Shown here in pieces: positions 30,703 through 41,344 of a stretch of 64,000 nucleotides of DNA. A program made the translations under genes and the position numbers. The notes under the pieces were generated by a model that was not told the origin of the DNA, made no database searches, and was given only the letters and a program-made list of their open reading frames with translations. This stretch comes from Nematostella vectensis (lineage: Eukaryota; Cnidaria; Anthozoa; Actiniaria; Edwardsiidae), in NCBI RefSeq assembly GCF_932526225.1, contig NC_064044.1:16330453-16394452 (forward strand). Direction: 5' to 3'. Each line of letters starts with the position of its first letter. Position 1 is the first letter of the stretch.

Positions 30703-32224
30703 TTAGCGTTCCCATAGAATGTTCGAAAAGTCAATGGCAGGTACTTCGAGTTCGCGTCTGCCTTCTACGTGGATGATTAGCCTCAGGTCATTATAACTTG
30801 GTGAAAGTGTTGGGTTACCTGTGGTAGCAGACTGTTCTTGGGGTTGTGTTGGGTTACCTGTGGTGGTGGTGGTAGTAGTAGAAGCAGTAGTCTGATTTTG
30901 GGAGGGGGATGGCTGCGATGAGCTACTCCTGTTATTCTCGGCTTCAGCGGCTTGTACAAAAGTGTATAGTTCTTCCCTGTGCCGCAACATGTACCGGAAG
31001 TAGGCAAAGGATTGTAGAGAAGCAAAGACGCGTGGTGCCAGTGAGCCTGTTTGCATGCCGTTTAATCGTCGTAGGTTCATTCTTCGAATGACGTTCAGGA
31101 TGCGTTCAGAGATGTTGACCGAAAGGGGGTTGCTATATACCAGTGGGAGCGCTTGTTCTAGAGCTCTTATTAGGACTCTGTAGCAATCATCGAGAGACCG
31201 TTCTAGGGGTTGAGCTGGAGGGTTGAGTTGGATGACTGGTAGAGGATGAGGGGAGGGCGGTGTGGGTGCGTCTCGATTGACCTCATCTTCATCGCTTTCA
31301 CCATTGAGGTCGGAGAGCATGCTCGTATCGCTATCGTCACTCTCGTAGTTGTTGTTGTTGATGTTTCGGTGATGAGCATGATGATTAGGATTCCAGGCGA
31401 GTGGGTCTCGTTCGTACTCGTCTCGTAGTGAGTGTCCTACGGGGGGTGGTGGTGGGTGGTTGTCGTTATCGTATTGGTTATCGAGTTCCCAGTCCCAGTT
31501 TCCGTTACCGTAGTAGTACCAGGCCAGGTATGCTCGTCGATGGGCCTGCACATAGTCTAATGGGTGAGGTTTGTTTCGATGAGTGAGCGATTCTCGAAGA
31601 TTACGCATGTACTCGTCGCGTCCCAATTCGTAGATTTCTCGTTCTCGTTCAACGTGTCCTTCAGGGGGAGGGAGTGGGATGACGTTTTCGACAGTCCAAT
31701 TGGTAATCATCGTAGTCGTCTCGTAGCCACAGCCAGAATCCATAGTGGGTAATGTTTTCGTTATCATGACGTGACCTTTTGGAAGAGTTGCGAGGAGGGA
31801 GTAGGAGGGGGAGTTCCATGTCGTGTCTGTTCTCCCTGTCGCTTTTTCTGATGGCCTTGTGGCTACATCGATCGCACATCACCCCGATGTAGAAGGGGTC
31901 CTTGTGGTTGGCAGGGTAAATTTTTATGAATTGTCTGTAGCGGTTTATGGCCGATTGAGCCATTCGTTTTTCTTCGAGGACAATTTGGTCAGCGGGGTGA
32001 TTTTTGTTCTTGGGGGTAAAATCACTGACTATCCACAGGACCATTTCTTGGCACCATGGTTGGTACACATCTCGGCAGTGTGGACAGGATTCCTGTGATG
32101 TTTGGTGAGCGTGTATCCATTTCCAGAAACAGGGGTAATGACAGGGTTTCTTACAGCAGGGAAGTAGTTCCATGAGTTCGCCATTTCCTTCACAACAGAT
32201 CATACAAGTCATATGGTCAACCAT
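30703..32224 (-). pseudogene. Polinton RING-finger protein with long acidic/low-complexity C-terminus
   Basis: The ATG at 32224 opens a frame (to 31661) starting with a RING-type zinc domain: CMIC near residue 7, then paired cysteines, H-x2-C and a final CPHC near residue 46. A second frame, 31767-30703 (354 codons), overlaps it by about 107 bases. It continues with proline-, asparagine- and acidic-rich stretches, then a helical block and a poly-Thr tract. The most likely reading is one gene with a frameshift near 31700-31760; two overlapping genes is the alternative. A RING domain suggests ubiquitin-ligase activity towards host or virion proteins (inference). A TATA-like element and an initiator lie upstream at 32268-32276 and 32240-32247. 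Confidence 0.65.
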
Positions 32225-32503
32225 GTTGTTGTTTATGGTGACTGAGAGTGTGTAAGCTGGCGTTCTCTATTTTATACTGTTCTAAAAGGGTGACGTCATG
32301 GTAAGGAGCGCTTTCTATTGGTAGAAATTCGTGATGCTATTCTCTGATTGGTTTAAAATGTTTTCGCGCCACGATGGGGGTCTGTGATTGGACTGTGAGC
32401 GCAAGGTGTTGCAAGAGCTTGGTATTCCCCACGTTATTTGGAACTGTATAGCTGTCCAAAATAAGAAGCATTATGGGCATATTATGACTCTATTACACCT
32501 CAT

Positions 32504-32674
32504 ATGAACTTTTTATGGGACATTAGTGCAAAGACTTGTGGGTATCACTTTTATCTACCCGAACCCACTCCCATGCATTGCCCTAGAGCTGAAGTCTATG
32601 TGTTTGCCAAGTGGCTAAAGGAGAAACAAAGATTGTTTAGTAGACCTCCACACCATTTTGAGACTACTGTGTAA
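32504..32674 (+). CDS. Small + strand ORF in the Polinton, 56 codons, unassigned
   Basis: From ATG 32504 the frame runs to TAA 32674, and it is open further upstream to 32465. The composition looks protein-like (FLWDISAK, CGYHFYLPEP, VYVFAKWLKEKQ). It is the only plausible + strand frame of the Polinton's own genes and may be the 3' remnant of a lost gene. I do not recognise it. It sits in an otherwise empty 560-base gap. Confidence 0.3.
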   Translation: MNFLWDISAKTCGYHFYLPEPTPMHCPRAEVYVFAKWLKEKQRLFSRPPHHFETTV

Positions 32675-32784
32675 AAAACAAAACAAGCAGCACGTTATGG
32701 TTTTTGTAAAAAAAACATTTTATTGTTATTAAAGAGAGAATGTTGCACATAACAGCACATCTTTTTCAGTCTTTTTCGCTTTTT

Positions 32785-33295
32785 TTAAAAAGGGTCCCAT
32801 GGGAGTTGCCTTCCTGGGTGTTGGTCTTGGGGTGGTGAAGGAATAGGCGGAAGTGTTGTTGTTCTTGTGGGTGTCTGTAGTCGTCGTCGTTTAAGTCTTG
32901 GTATGCGTGATGGCCTTGGTGTGTTGGTGGGTGGTGATGGTAGGACAGGGGTCTCGTCTACTTTTGCTTGTGGTGGTACTGAGCTTGGTGTTTTGCTTGG
33001 TGGTGAAGGAAGGTTAAGGGCTGGTTTAGCTGGTATTCTTGTTCTTCTGTGTGTTACCACCGTCTTTGACTTGTTGTAACCATTTGAGGTATTGGTTTGA
33101 CACCCGATTGTAGTGTCGTATTTTCGCATCTAACGGTAACGAGGAGTCATTCAAGATAGCTCGCATCTCCCCATCCAACCGTGCCATGATACGGAATTGA
33201 GGGGCCATGGTGACGTTTTCCTTGGTCATAATCATGTTGAGCATGTATTCGGGGATCATGGCCATGCGGTAGGCTCCTCCTTTTTTTGTGGTCAT
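32785..33295 (-). pseudogene. Polinton small protein: conserved helical head, proline-rich basic tail, frameshifted
   Basis: From ATG 33295 the first frame (to 33026) has a helical block with ARLDGEMRAILNDSSLPLDA and HYNRVSNQYLKW. This resembles a recurring small Polinton protein in which an L-D-x-E-M-x-x-I-L motif precedes a helix. An overlapping frame, 33129-32785, carries a proline-, serine- and arginine-rich tail. One gene with a shift around 33030-33120 is the simplest reading. TATA-like CTATAAATAG (33336-33345) and initiator TCAGTTGA (33311-33318) precede it. Confidence 0.55.
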
Positions 33296-33627
33296 GGTGA
33301 ATGTCTTGAGTCAACTGAGAGGGTAAACGTCGACTCTATTTATAGTCTTTAGATTTTGCTGATGAGTTTATTCAACACGGGTGTGGCCGCTGTGGCACCC
33401 AAGGACCCAATCAAGAGGGGGATGACAAATCCACCACGTTGACTTGTGACGGAGCGTTTTCGGGAACCATTGGGTATTCTCTTGTTAGCCAGGGTGCGTA
33501 GTCGTTGTAGGTGGGGCTTTAGTTTTCTCTTTTGAGTATGGGAAATGGGGAGGTTACCTTTCAATAGGTTCTTGGCAATTTCCCCCAACGTGTTTATTTG
33601 TTTCTTTAACAAGTCAAGTCGCTAAAA

Positions 33628-34881
33628 TAATGGAAAGTTTCACCTTGTCCCGGATTACGCCCTCATTAACTAGTAAACTTGACCCCAAACAGTTCGCCCT
33701 TGCAGGTAGATCAACTTCTCAAGCGTTAGTCTATTTATTACATCTCGCATTAGAAGCGCTGGATAATGGCAACTGTTCGCTAAGATTCTTTTTTGCAGAC
33801 TTCAAAAAGGGCTTTGATATTATTGATCATCGTATCTTGCTAAGTAAGCTTTCTAGCTATGGGTTACACCCCTCCTTAGTCAGGTGGGTTGCCGCTTTTC
33901 TTCAAGGCAGGTCACAGAGTGTCCAAATTGCTAACTCGTCATCAGCTTGTAAATCCCCAAATGGTGGAATTCCTCAGGGAACCAAATTGAGCCCCATTTT
34001 ATTTGCAGTTATGGTAGATGATCTAGTGCGCGCCTGGGGTCCTAGGGTGAAATACGTTGATGACTTATCTATTCTAGAAATAATTCCTCGCAACGCTCCA
34101 TCTGTCATGAGACATATGGTAAATAATGTCAACAATTTCGCACAAAATAATAACATGCTGTTAAATCCTAGTAAGTGCAAGGAGATGCGGGTTGATTTTT
34201 TACAGTACAATAGTTCTCAGTGCCAACCAATAGCGGTCGGCGGTTCCGTTATTGAGTCAGTCACCAGTTTCAAGCTTCTCGGTGTGTATATCTCTTCGGA
34301 CCTTAGTTGGTCATCGCACTGTGACTATGTGATCAAAAAGTCAAACCGTCGTCTCTATGCACTCAGAAAACTAAAATCATGTGGTGTCTCAGAAAGGGAT
34401 TTAGTGTCTGTGTACTGTTCTCTTATAAGGTCCATCTTAGAGTATGCCTGCGTTGTCTTTTCCAACCTTCCGCAATACCTATGTGCTGCCTTAGAAAGAA
34501 TTCAAAAAAGATCTCTAGGAATAATTTTCGGTAGTGGCCTTAGCTACGAGGACGCCCTCGAACGCGCATGCTTGTCTTCTTTAGAGGCGCGGCGTCACAA
34601 TGTGTGCAGAAAATTCATAAGCAATATCAAACAGGGGAGCGTCTTATACCCCCTAGTGTCAAGCAGACTTATATCCTCCAACTCGCCATACTCCCTAAGA
34701 TCTAAGCGCTCACATAGTGTGGTTCCGGGTCGCACGGACCGTTTTTCCAAATTCGTCTCAGCGCAATATGCTGGGGATTTAATGTTATTATGAATTATGT
34801 ATGGTGTAATGTATTTTGTAGTTAGCTGACCCTACCGGTAATTCAGTTGTAAAAGAACTGCAAACGGTTGAAATAAACGAG

Positions 34882-34914
<33 letters not shown>

Positions 34915-34917
34915 GTA
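33628..34917 (+). mobile_element. CR1-like LINE, 5'-truncated, TTA-repeat tail
   Basis: It holds the C-terminal part of a reverse transcriptase and ends in an (ATT)n tail at about 34885-34917, in the manner of 5'-truncated LINE copies. It interrupts the small Polinton protein gene and lies on the opposite strand to it. A target duplication was not evident. Confidence 0.85.
33630..34793 (+). pseudogene. Reverse transcriptase fragment of CR1/L2-type LINE
   Basis: 387 open codons include FADFKKGFDIIDH, GGIPQGTKLSPILF, the catalytic YVDDLS, FKLLGVYISSDLSW and YALRKLKSCGV, in the order typical of CR1/L2-clade ORF2. The endonuclease and the N-terminal RT motifs are missing, as expected of a 5'-truncated copy. 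The frame is still open, so insertion is more recent than the decay of the surrounding capsid genes or selection on it was brief. Confidence 0.9.
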
Positions 34918-35038
34918 GCATTGGCCAGAAGACGTTGTTGCGCTTTCCCTTTGGTATGCGAGAACACTCCAAGGAAGCGCTCGTTCCTTCTCAGTCGGCT
35001 AGACATGGCGAAATGAGGTTAGGAATGTAAAGTCTTTG

Positions 35039-35965
35039 CTATTTATAGGCTTCACATCCATAGTGATCTCCATGCTGGATTGAATTTGCCAAAGGGGGCT
35101 TGTCCACACTGTTGATTTGTTCCATGACCACACACACGACGGGTGGTGACGTATTTGGTCTTGGTGGTGTTGCTTCCGTTCCGTCCGCGACTCTTGCGGG
35201 CAACACACTTTTTCGTGGTCGTGGTTGTTCTTGTTCCTCTTGCACTACCACGGGAAGAGGCACGACTCGAGGTGGTGGTGGGTGTGGATGGGGTACGGAT
35301 GCGACTTCTTGACGACTTCTAGGGGTTGAACGACTTCTAGGTGTGGACGTGCGTGAAGGAGGAGCAATGCTCCCCAACGAAGATCTCATCCCTGGTGATG
35401 ATAGTGAGATACTACTACTACTTCCAGCAGGGGTACCAGCTGCAGCTCTGAAGGCCTCCAGCAAATTGGTGCGTCGTGGTGGTGTTTTCTTGTTAGTGGT
35501 GAGACGCCCAAGGGCACTACCCGCTCGTCGCCGGGGAACCGAGATTCGTCGCCGGTTTTTGGGTGTGTCACTGCGTCGTCGCGAGATCGAGGATCGTGGT
35601 GTAAACGATGGTGGGGTATGTCGCTGTTGTCGAGGTGTACTCACGGGTGGACTGAGTGCTAAGGGTGACAGGGTTGATAGGGATGGGGGTGATGGGATCT
35701 CGAGGAGGACCCCAAACTCGTCTCGGAGAATAGTGTGGAATGGCGAAGCTGCAGAGGATGAGGAAGTGGAGGAGAAGGCGGAAAGGGGGCTAATCCCTTC
35801 CGGTGGTGTGGGGGGTGAGAGACCATGGCGTCGACTCAATTGTGCTTCTGCTCTGTAGCGTGCACGTGCGCTTGCTGTGGGGCGTCCACGTGTGACACAG
35901 CCACGGGCATTGGGTGTTCCTCGTGGGGCACCACCATGTGGACCTCTTCCTTGTGTCCTGGCCAT
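35039..35965 (-). CDS. Polinton basic, disordered core-like protein
   Basis: The first ATG is 35965 (the frame is open from 35971). The roughly 309-residue protein is rich in Arg, Ser, Pro and Thr (RRRISVPRRR, TPRSRSTPRSR) with no globular domain visible. By composition and position between PLA2 and the small membrane-active protein it could be a DNA-condensing core protein, as in adenovirus-like virions; that is inference. It starts 3 bases after the PLA2 stop. TATA-like GTATAAATAG and an initiator TCAGTTGA (35968-35975) sit inside the end of the PLA2 gene. Confidence 0.6.
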   Translation of the reverse strand: MARTQGRGPHGGAPRGTPNARGCVTRGRPTASARARYRAEAQLSRRHGLSPPTPPEGISPLSAFSSTSSSSAASPFHTILRDEFGVLLEIPSPPSLSTLSPLALSPPVSTPRQQRHTPPSFTPRSSISRRRSDTPKNRRRISVPRRRAGSALGRLTTNKKTPPRRTNLLEAFRAAAGTPAGSSSSISLSSPGMRSSLGSIAPPSRTSTPRSRSTPRSRQEVASVPHPHPPPPRVVPLPVVVQEEQEQPRPRKSVLPARVADGTEATPPRPNTSPPVVCVVMEQINSVDKPPLANSIQHGDHYGCEAYK

Positions 35966-35967
35966 CG

Positions 35968-36408
35968 TCAACTGAAACGGTTGGCTTTCCTTCGACCTCT
36001 ATTTATACTTTTTTTTTTCGTCTTCGTCTTTGTCTTCTTCTTCATCTTTTTTGCACCCATTCCGAGTTGTTTCTTGATAGAAATCAAAGAGCGTACCAAG
36101 GAGGTTCTTGCGGGTCGAATGTCTTTTGGGATTCTTGATATTGCGTCTAGTAAATTTCCATCAGCCACGTGTTTGTCGTACAGGTTCTTACTCTTTGAGT
36201 AGGCAATGTCATGTTTTTGGCATAAGGCATCCAAGATGTTGATAGGATTACTTATGCTCGGGTCGGTCGAGCTTAATCTCTTATTAAGTTTTGTACCAGG
36301 TCCGCAGTAGTTGTAGCTTTCCCCTGTTGAGGTGCGTAAATGGATCTCTCCTAATCTTGCGAGTTCACGCTGGATGTCAAATTGGTGTTGTTGCCGTGGA
36401 AGAGACAT
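35968..36408 (-). CDS. Polinton phospholipase A2-domain protein
   Basis: 146 codons, intact. The PLA2-like core shows the calcium loop YCGPGT (about residue 34) and the catalytic helix DALCQKHDIAYS (about residue 61), with the His-Asp pair. ADGNLLDAI follows, then a lysine-rich tail. This domain type is shared with parvovirus VP1 and several adomavirus/adintovirus-like lineages, where it acts on endosomal membranes during entry. TATA-like GTATAAATAGAG is upstream at 36441-36450. One of the few intact genes of the element. Confidence 0.85.
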   Translation of the reverse strand: MSLPRQQHQFDIQRELARLGEIHLRTSTGESYNYCGPGTKLNKRLSSTDPSISNPINILDALCQKHDIAYSKSKNLYDKHVADGNLLDAISRIPKDIRPARTSLVRSLISIKKQLGMGAKKMKKKTKTKTKKKSINRGRRKANRFS

Positions 36409-36445
36409 GTCGTTAATGAGAAGTTTTCACTTTATCTCTCTCTAT

Positions 36446-37077
36446 TTATACTTTAGGAGATGCTGGGTTGTACACGTACATGGGACATTGGTTGGGTAAG
36501 ATGTGAGAACGAAGGCGGTAGGCGTCAGGGTTTTTTTGGTGAAAATCCATCAACAAGTAGCCATGAGGTTCTTGTGTGGCTTGTCGGTACGGATCCATCA
36601 CGTAATCTAACTGTCGTGGAAACGCTTGTTGTGCAAGCATGCGTACTCCCAATTGGTTCCTCGGGTCTTTGAACAAAACAAAGTATGACCGTTGATCGAA
36701 GCGGTACGTGATTTTCCTCCAAGGAATAAATTCTGTGACAAAAATAGGGTGGTGATGGGATTCTTGGGTGAAAACTTTCACCACCCGGTCGATTTGATCC
36801 ATCAGGTCGTCCATGATGAGCAAGCCTGGGGTATAGTGTTTTCCAAATAGGTCTGTGATGGAGTCGGGTAAACCATGATGGAATTCGACGCCAATTTGAC
36901 GTTGCATCGAGTCAAATAAGGGTTGCCATTCCCCGTAACAATAGACGATTTTACGAAATTGTTTGTCAAAGGCCCGAGGTGCTTGTTGCAACAAGGCATG
37001 GACCCAGGTGGTTTTCCCGATTGACTAGGTCCCACCACCATGACGGCACAGGGACAACGAAATCGACGATCGTCCAT
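36446..37077 (-). pseudogene. Polinton packaging ATPase (FtsK/HerA-like), frameshifted in the Walker A motif
   Basis: From ATG 37077 the first frame reaches VVGPSQSGK, the P-loop, and then loses the frame. The rest (to 36446) continues in another frame with a Walker B-like GLLIMDDLMDQ, HHPIFVTEF and a C-terminal YVYNP end. The family is the A32/FtsK-like genome-packaging ATPase of Polintons and related viruses. The break at about 37015-37025 falls within the phosphate-binding loop. The upstream promoter has been displaced by a LINE and its satellite (37080-39115). Confidence 0.85.
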
Positions 37078-37079
37078 CC

Positions 37080-38097
37080 TGGTCGATACCTCTAGGGCAA
37101 ATGATCCTCCTGGGAGTCAACGAGTATCTCCAAAATTGGATTGCTGCCTTTCTCACTGCCCGACCACAGCGCGTCAAAATCAGTGGCCACACCTCATCGC
37201 CTGTGTTCCCTAATGGGGGCGTACCACAAGGCACTAAGCTTGCTCCACTATTGTTTGCTATACTTGTAAACAGGCTGGCGAGCACTTGGCCGTATCGCAT
37301 TAAGTATGTTGATGACACCACCATCTTTGAAGTGATTCCCAGGTGCTCGCCAAGTTATCTGCCATTTATTGCTAATGATATTTGCAATTTTGCTACGGAG
37401 CGTGGGATGAGGCTCAACCCCAAAAAGTGTCTGGAATTAGTCATTAATTTCCTTCAGTACCAGCCCTCGCCAGTTAATGCCCTGCAACTCATGGGCTCCG
37501 TGATTAAAAGGGTTGAAAGCTACAAAATCCTCGGCGTCCACATTAGCTCAGATCTATCGTGGAATAAGCACGTAGACTATGTAGTTAAGAAGGCAAACAA
37601 AAGGCTCTACGCTCTCCGGCTCCTTAAATAATCTGGAGTATCGGTCCAGGATCTTGTTGCCATCTATTGTGTACTCATTAGATCTGTTGTGGAGTACGCA
37701 GGTCCAGTATGGGCTAATATAACAGGGTTCCTTGTCGACATTGTTGAGGGCATCCAAAAGAGGGCCCTCCGTATCATTTTACCCCATCTACGATACAAGG
37801 AGGCCTTGGACGCCAGCGGGCTCCAAAGTCTTGCTGACCGCAGGCGCGAGCTTTTTATCAGTCTCATGACCTCCGCTAAGGAGCTAGAACCCCTTCGATC
37901 TGTAATTACTGGAGGCGTAATTAATAACGAGCATGGATACTCACTAAGATCCGGCAGTATGAATACCTACAAACATATTTCTGTAACTAAACGCTTTGGT
38001 GACTTTGTTACTTATCGATTTCTGTAATATTATAACGCTATATGTGCTGGCCCTTTGCCTTAATTCAGTCTGTAATACTGCCATGGCAATTGAATAT
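37080..38097 (+). mobile_element. Second CR1-like LINE, 5'-truncated
   Basis: It starts within a few bases of the ATPase start codon and ends at GCCATGGCAATTGAATATC, where it runs into the satellite at 38098-39113. It is related to but clearly diverged from the LINE at 33628-34917. A similar 3' end (GCATGGCAATTGAATATGG) is seen at the window end near 63970. Confidence 0.85.
37101..38027 (+). pseudogene. Reverse transcriptase fragment of the second LINE
   Basis: The frame reads WIAAFLTARPQRV, GGVPQGTKLAPLLFAILVN, YVDDTTIFEV, SYKILGVHISSDLSW and YALRLLK, then stops at 37629. It resumes from 37689 with VEYAGPVWANITGF and ALRIILPH. One nonsense codon therefore divides it. CR1/L2-type. Confidence 0.88.
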
Positions 38098-39114
<1,017 letters not shown>

Positions 39115-39137
39115 GGATCTTAACCACTTCTTTTCCC

Positions 39138-39145
39138 TTATAAGT
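39138..39145 (-). promoter_or_regulatory. Orphaned TATA-like element of the Polinton ATPase
   Basis: CTTATAAG lies just outside the LINE/satellite insertion, about 25 bases from its edge. Other Polinton genes have a similar element close to the ATG, so this is probably the ATPase promoter, now about 2 kb from its start codon. Confidence 0.4.
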
Positions 39146-39229
39146 AGTAGAAATGATGACACGAACACACAGGTAACCCAACAAATGTTTTTCATTTTAT
39201 TATTGCTTATTATGTTAGTCGATGAGTCG

Positions 39230-39834
39230 TTAAGGGCGTACTAAATGGTGCTGGGGTACAGCACACTGACGCCAAGGGCAATACGGTACACGGCGTTGTC
39301 CATCCCGTAGTCGTTGTGACAAGGCTCTCACGTGGAACGTGTCGTGTACAAACGTGCACACCACTTGATCGTTCCAATCGGGGTGAGTGCTAAACATGGA
39401 AGTAATGTCTTCCAAAGGTTTGTTACGAGTACGGTGCCACAAGAAAAACAGGCAGTACTGTCCACACAGGGCAGAGTTTAAAGCTTGGAGACGTTGTGGA
39501 TTCGTCACGAGTCGGGCGCGTAGGGCAAAAAAATCGACCATGTTCTGTCCATACGCTTGTGGAGGGAAACCAAAACCATCCCACCATTCACATCGGTGTG
39601 GAGTAAAGTAGACCGCTAACCAATGGCTTCCCGGTTTGTTGCTAGGATCCACATTCACAATGTATGCTGCGCATCTGTTTCCGTCTTCAGGGATGAAGGT
39701 AGGTAGACGATCTGAGGGGAAAACCCTTCGAACACGGCTTCTATGTAACGGTTGCTACGTGCCATGGCTTCCAATTCTTCGGTCCTCATGGCGTCTAGTC
39801 CAAGATTCATCATTCTTCCCCATCCGTCATCCAT
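39230..39834 (-). pseudogene. Polinton adenain-like cysteine protease, one frameshift
   Basis: From ATG 39834 the N-terminal frame (GLDAMRTEELEAMARSNRYI) shifts near 39715-39725 and the rest runs to the stop at 39230. The catalytic His is in KPGSHWLAVYF and the catalytic Cys in ALCGQYCLFFLWH. The family cleaves capsid precursor proteins in adenoviruses and Polintons. Length, about 200 residues, is normal. The His and Cys are kept, but the shift removes the start from the catalytic part. Confidence 0.88.
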
Positions 39835-39899
39835 TTTTTCAGCAGGAGGAAGGTTTTTTAACCTTGAATGTCGTACATCAAGACGATTCCAAAAATCTA

Positions 39900-41337
39900 C
39901 TAAAAGTCTACTTCCATGTTGTTGTTGAATTCCCCGTACAGCACGATTGTGTACACCTTGTCGGTGGCCTCAGCAGAGTCTACTTCCATGTTGTTGTTGA
40001 ATTCCCCGTACAGCACGATTGTTTACACCTTGTCGGTGGCCTCACTGAAGGTTAATTCGAGCGTTACCACTCCTTTATACTGTGGCTGGAAGTACCCGGA
40101 TGAGGCATTCGCAGCAGCTGTGAAGTCAAAGGGGAATAAGGCGTACCCATTCTTGAATTCTTCACGTGAGATGTTCAGTCCTCTTCCGCGATACGGACCA
40201 CACACGTTGTCGAACAGCAGGTGGTACAAATCTATGGCTTCACCACCTACATTTTTGAGACTTGAGATGGGCGTTTCGTTTCCATCCACTTTGACCCCGA
40301 TAGAGCTCAGCTGGGGCATCTGGAAATTGAAGGGGTTCTTTGTGTATGATCCATTGTAGGCGGCATCCTGGACGATTCCAAAAATCATCCCTTTAGGAAC
40401 GAGTCCATTGAATAGGTTCCTGAACAGTATGGAGCGTTTTCCGCTTTCGATCTGCTCGGTGTTGACTACAGCCGTGGTTAAGGGGTACTTGGCCAAGTTG
40501 TGTCTGAGCATTTCATTGGCGTGATTTAACCTGACAGAGTCGGTGGGGGTCACGTGGTACAGGCGAAGAACTGATCCCTTGGAAATTTTAAATTTCCCAT
40601 TTCCACCATGGGACATTAGGGCAAATTGTGGTTTTTGCAGTTCAATTCTGATCTTGATGGGAATTTGGTCCAGTAGGTATCTCTCGGAATGGAAGATGTC
40701 GCAGAATAGAGGTCCGATCAGTCCAACGGTAGCACTTAGAGCCGTGAAGGTGGCGCGTGTTTTCAAGCCTTAGTTTAGAGCAGCACTACCTGCTATATCG
40801 GTACCTTCCATTTGACCAGCCGTGTCTTTGTACCAAAGTGCTCCAGTCAAGTACGACTCTTGACCTTCCTTGGAATAGTTAGAGTAATTCGATGTAGGCA
40901 CGGTACGCATACGAATCCGATTGTAGTGTAACGGGTCTGTTATTCAATTCAACCTTGACTTGCTTGATCATCGAATGCAAGGCGTTGTTTACAAAGGCAA
41001 CATTTTCGCCTGAAGTAAGGTTCGTGTCATTATCTTTAGTGAGTTTTACTTCCAGCCTGATGTGTGTTTTCTTCAGATCAATATAAGTGGAGCTGGGGTA
41101 AATGTACCACTCAATGTGATCGTCTCCTTCATCGGATGGTGTATACGGAATATAAATGCCCTTTTCTAAGGCAACATCTGTAGCAGGAAGTGTAAACAAA
41201 TTCACCCCTGCATTGGCGACTTGTTTTGACCCGGAAAAGACACTCATGTCGGCGGTAAAGTGAGAGAGAGAGAGCTCTTCTTCGTGGCAAGGATAACTGC
41301 TAACTGAGAATGCTCCGTGTTCGATGAGGATTTCCAT
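39900..41337 (-). pseudogene. Polinton hexon-like major capsid protein, broken
   Basis: From ATG 41337 the first frame reaches about 40880 (TLPATDVALEKGIYIPYTPS, YIDLKKTHIRLEVKLTKDND, SMIKQVKVELNNRPV). A frameshift near 40880 leads into a segment with YLTGALWYKDTAGQ. An in-frame stop near 40770 is followed by 40766-40023 (LIGPLFCDIFHSERYLLDQI, KIRIEL). A stop at 40023 lies in a tandem duplication of the last 25 codons; sequence continues to 39900. The features fit the double-jelly-roll major capsid protein of Polintons. It forms capsomers of the virion in the family; here it cannot be made as one chain. Its start nearly abuts the stop of the upstream 228-aa gene. Confidence 0.9.
39903..40052. 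repeat. 75-bp tandem duplication at the capsid gene 3' end
   Basis: TCTACTTCCATGTTGTTGTT and the following bases, to GGTGGCCTCA, occur twice in direct tandem. The two copies differ at a few bases, including the TAA that truncates the upstream capsid frame. Confidence 0.9.
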
Positions 41338-41344
41338 CTTTTTT

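Larger units (their letters stand above)
33349..35006 (-). pseudogene. Polinton small membrane-active-like protein, split by a LINE
   Basis: The N-terminal part starts at ATG 35006 and reads MSSRLRRNERFLGVFSHTKG up to about 34921. The C-terminal part is 33627-33349 and reads NLLKGNLPIS, then KLKPHLQRLRTLA, QRGGFVIPLL and a hydrophobic alanine/glycine-rich end. A KGNxPxxxxQKxKL stretch followed by RGGF and a hydrophobic tail is characteristic of a small Polinton/adintovirus protein thought to be virion-associated. A TATA-like element is at 35038-35047. The LINE at about 33628-34917 separates the two parts. Confidence 0.65.

Noticed and set aside
31246-32098. Plus-strand ORFs opposite the RING gene
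   Set aside because: Low-complexity antisense of the minus-strand reading; no motif.
35100-35858. Plus-strand ORFs opposite the Polinton core-like gene
   Set aside because: Shadow frames of a Ser/Pro/Arg-rich gene; the minus-strand frame has the promoter, start and neighbour overlap.
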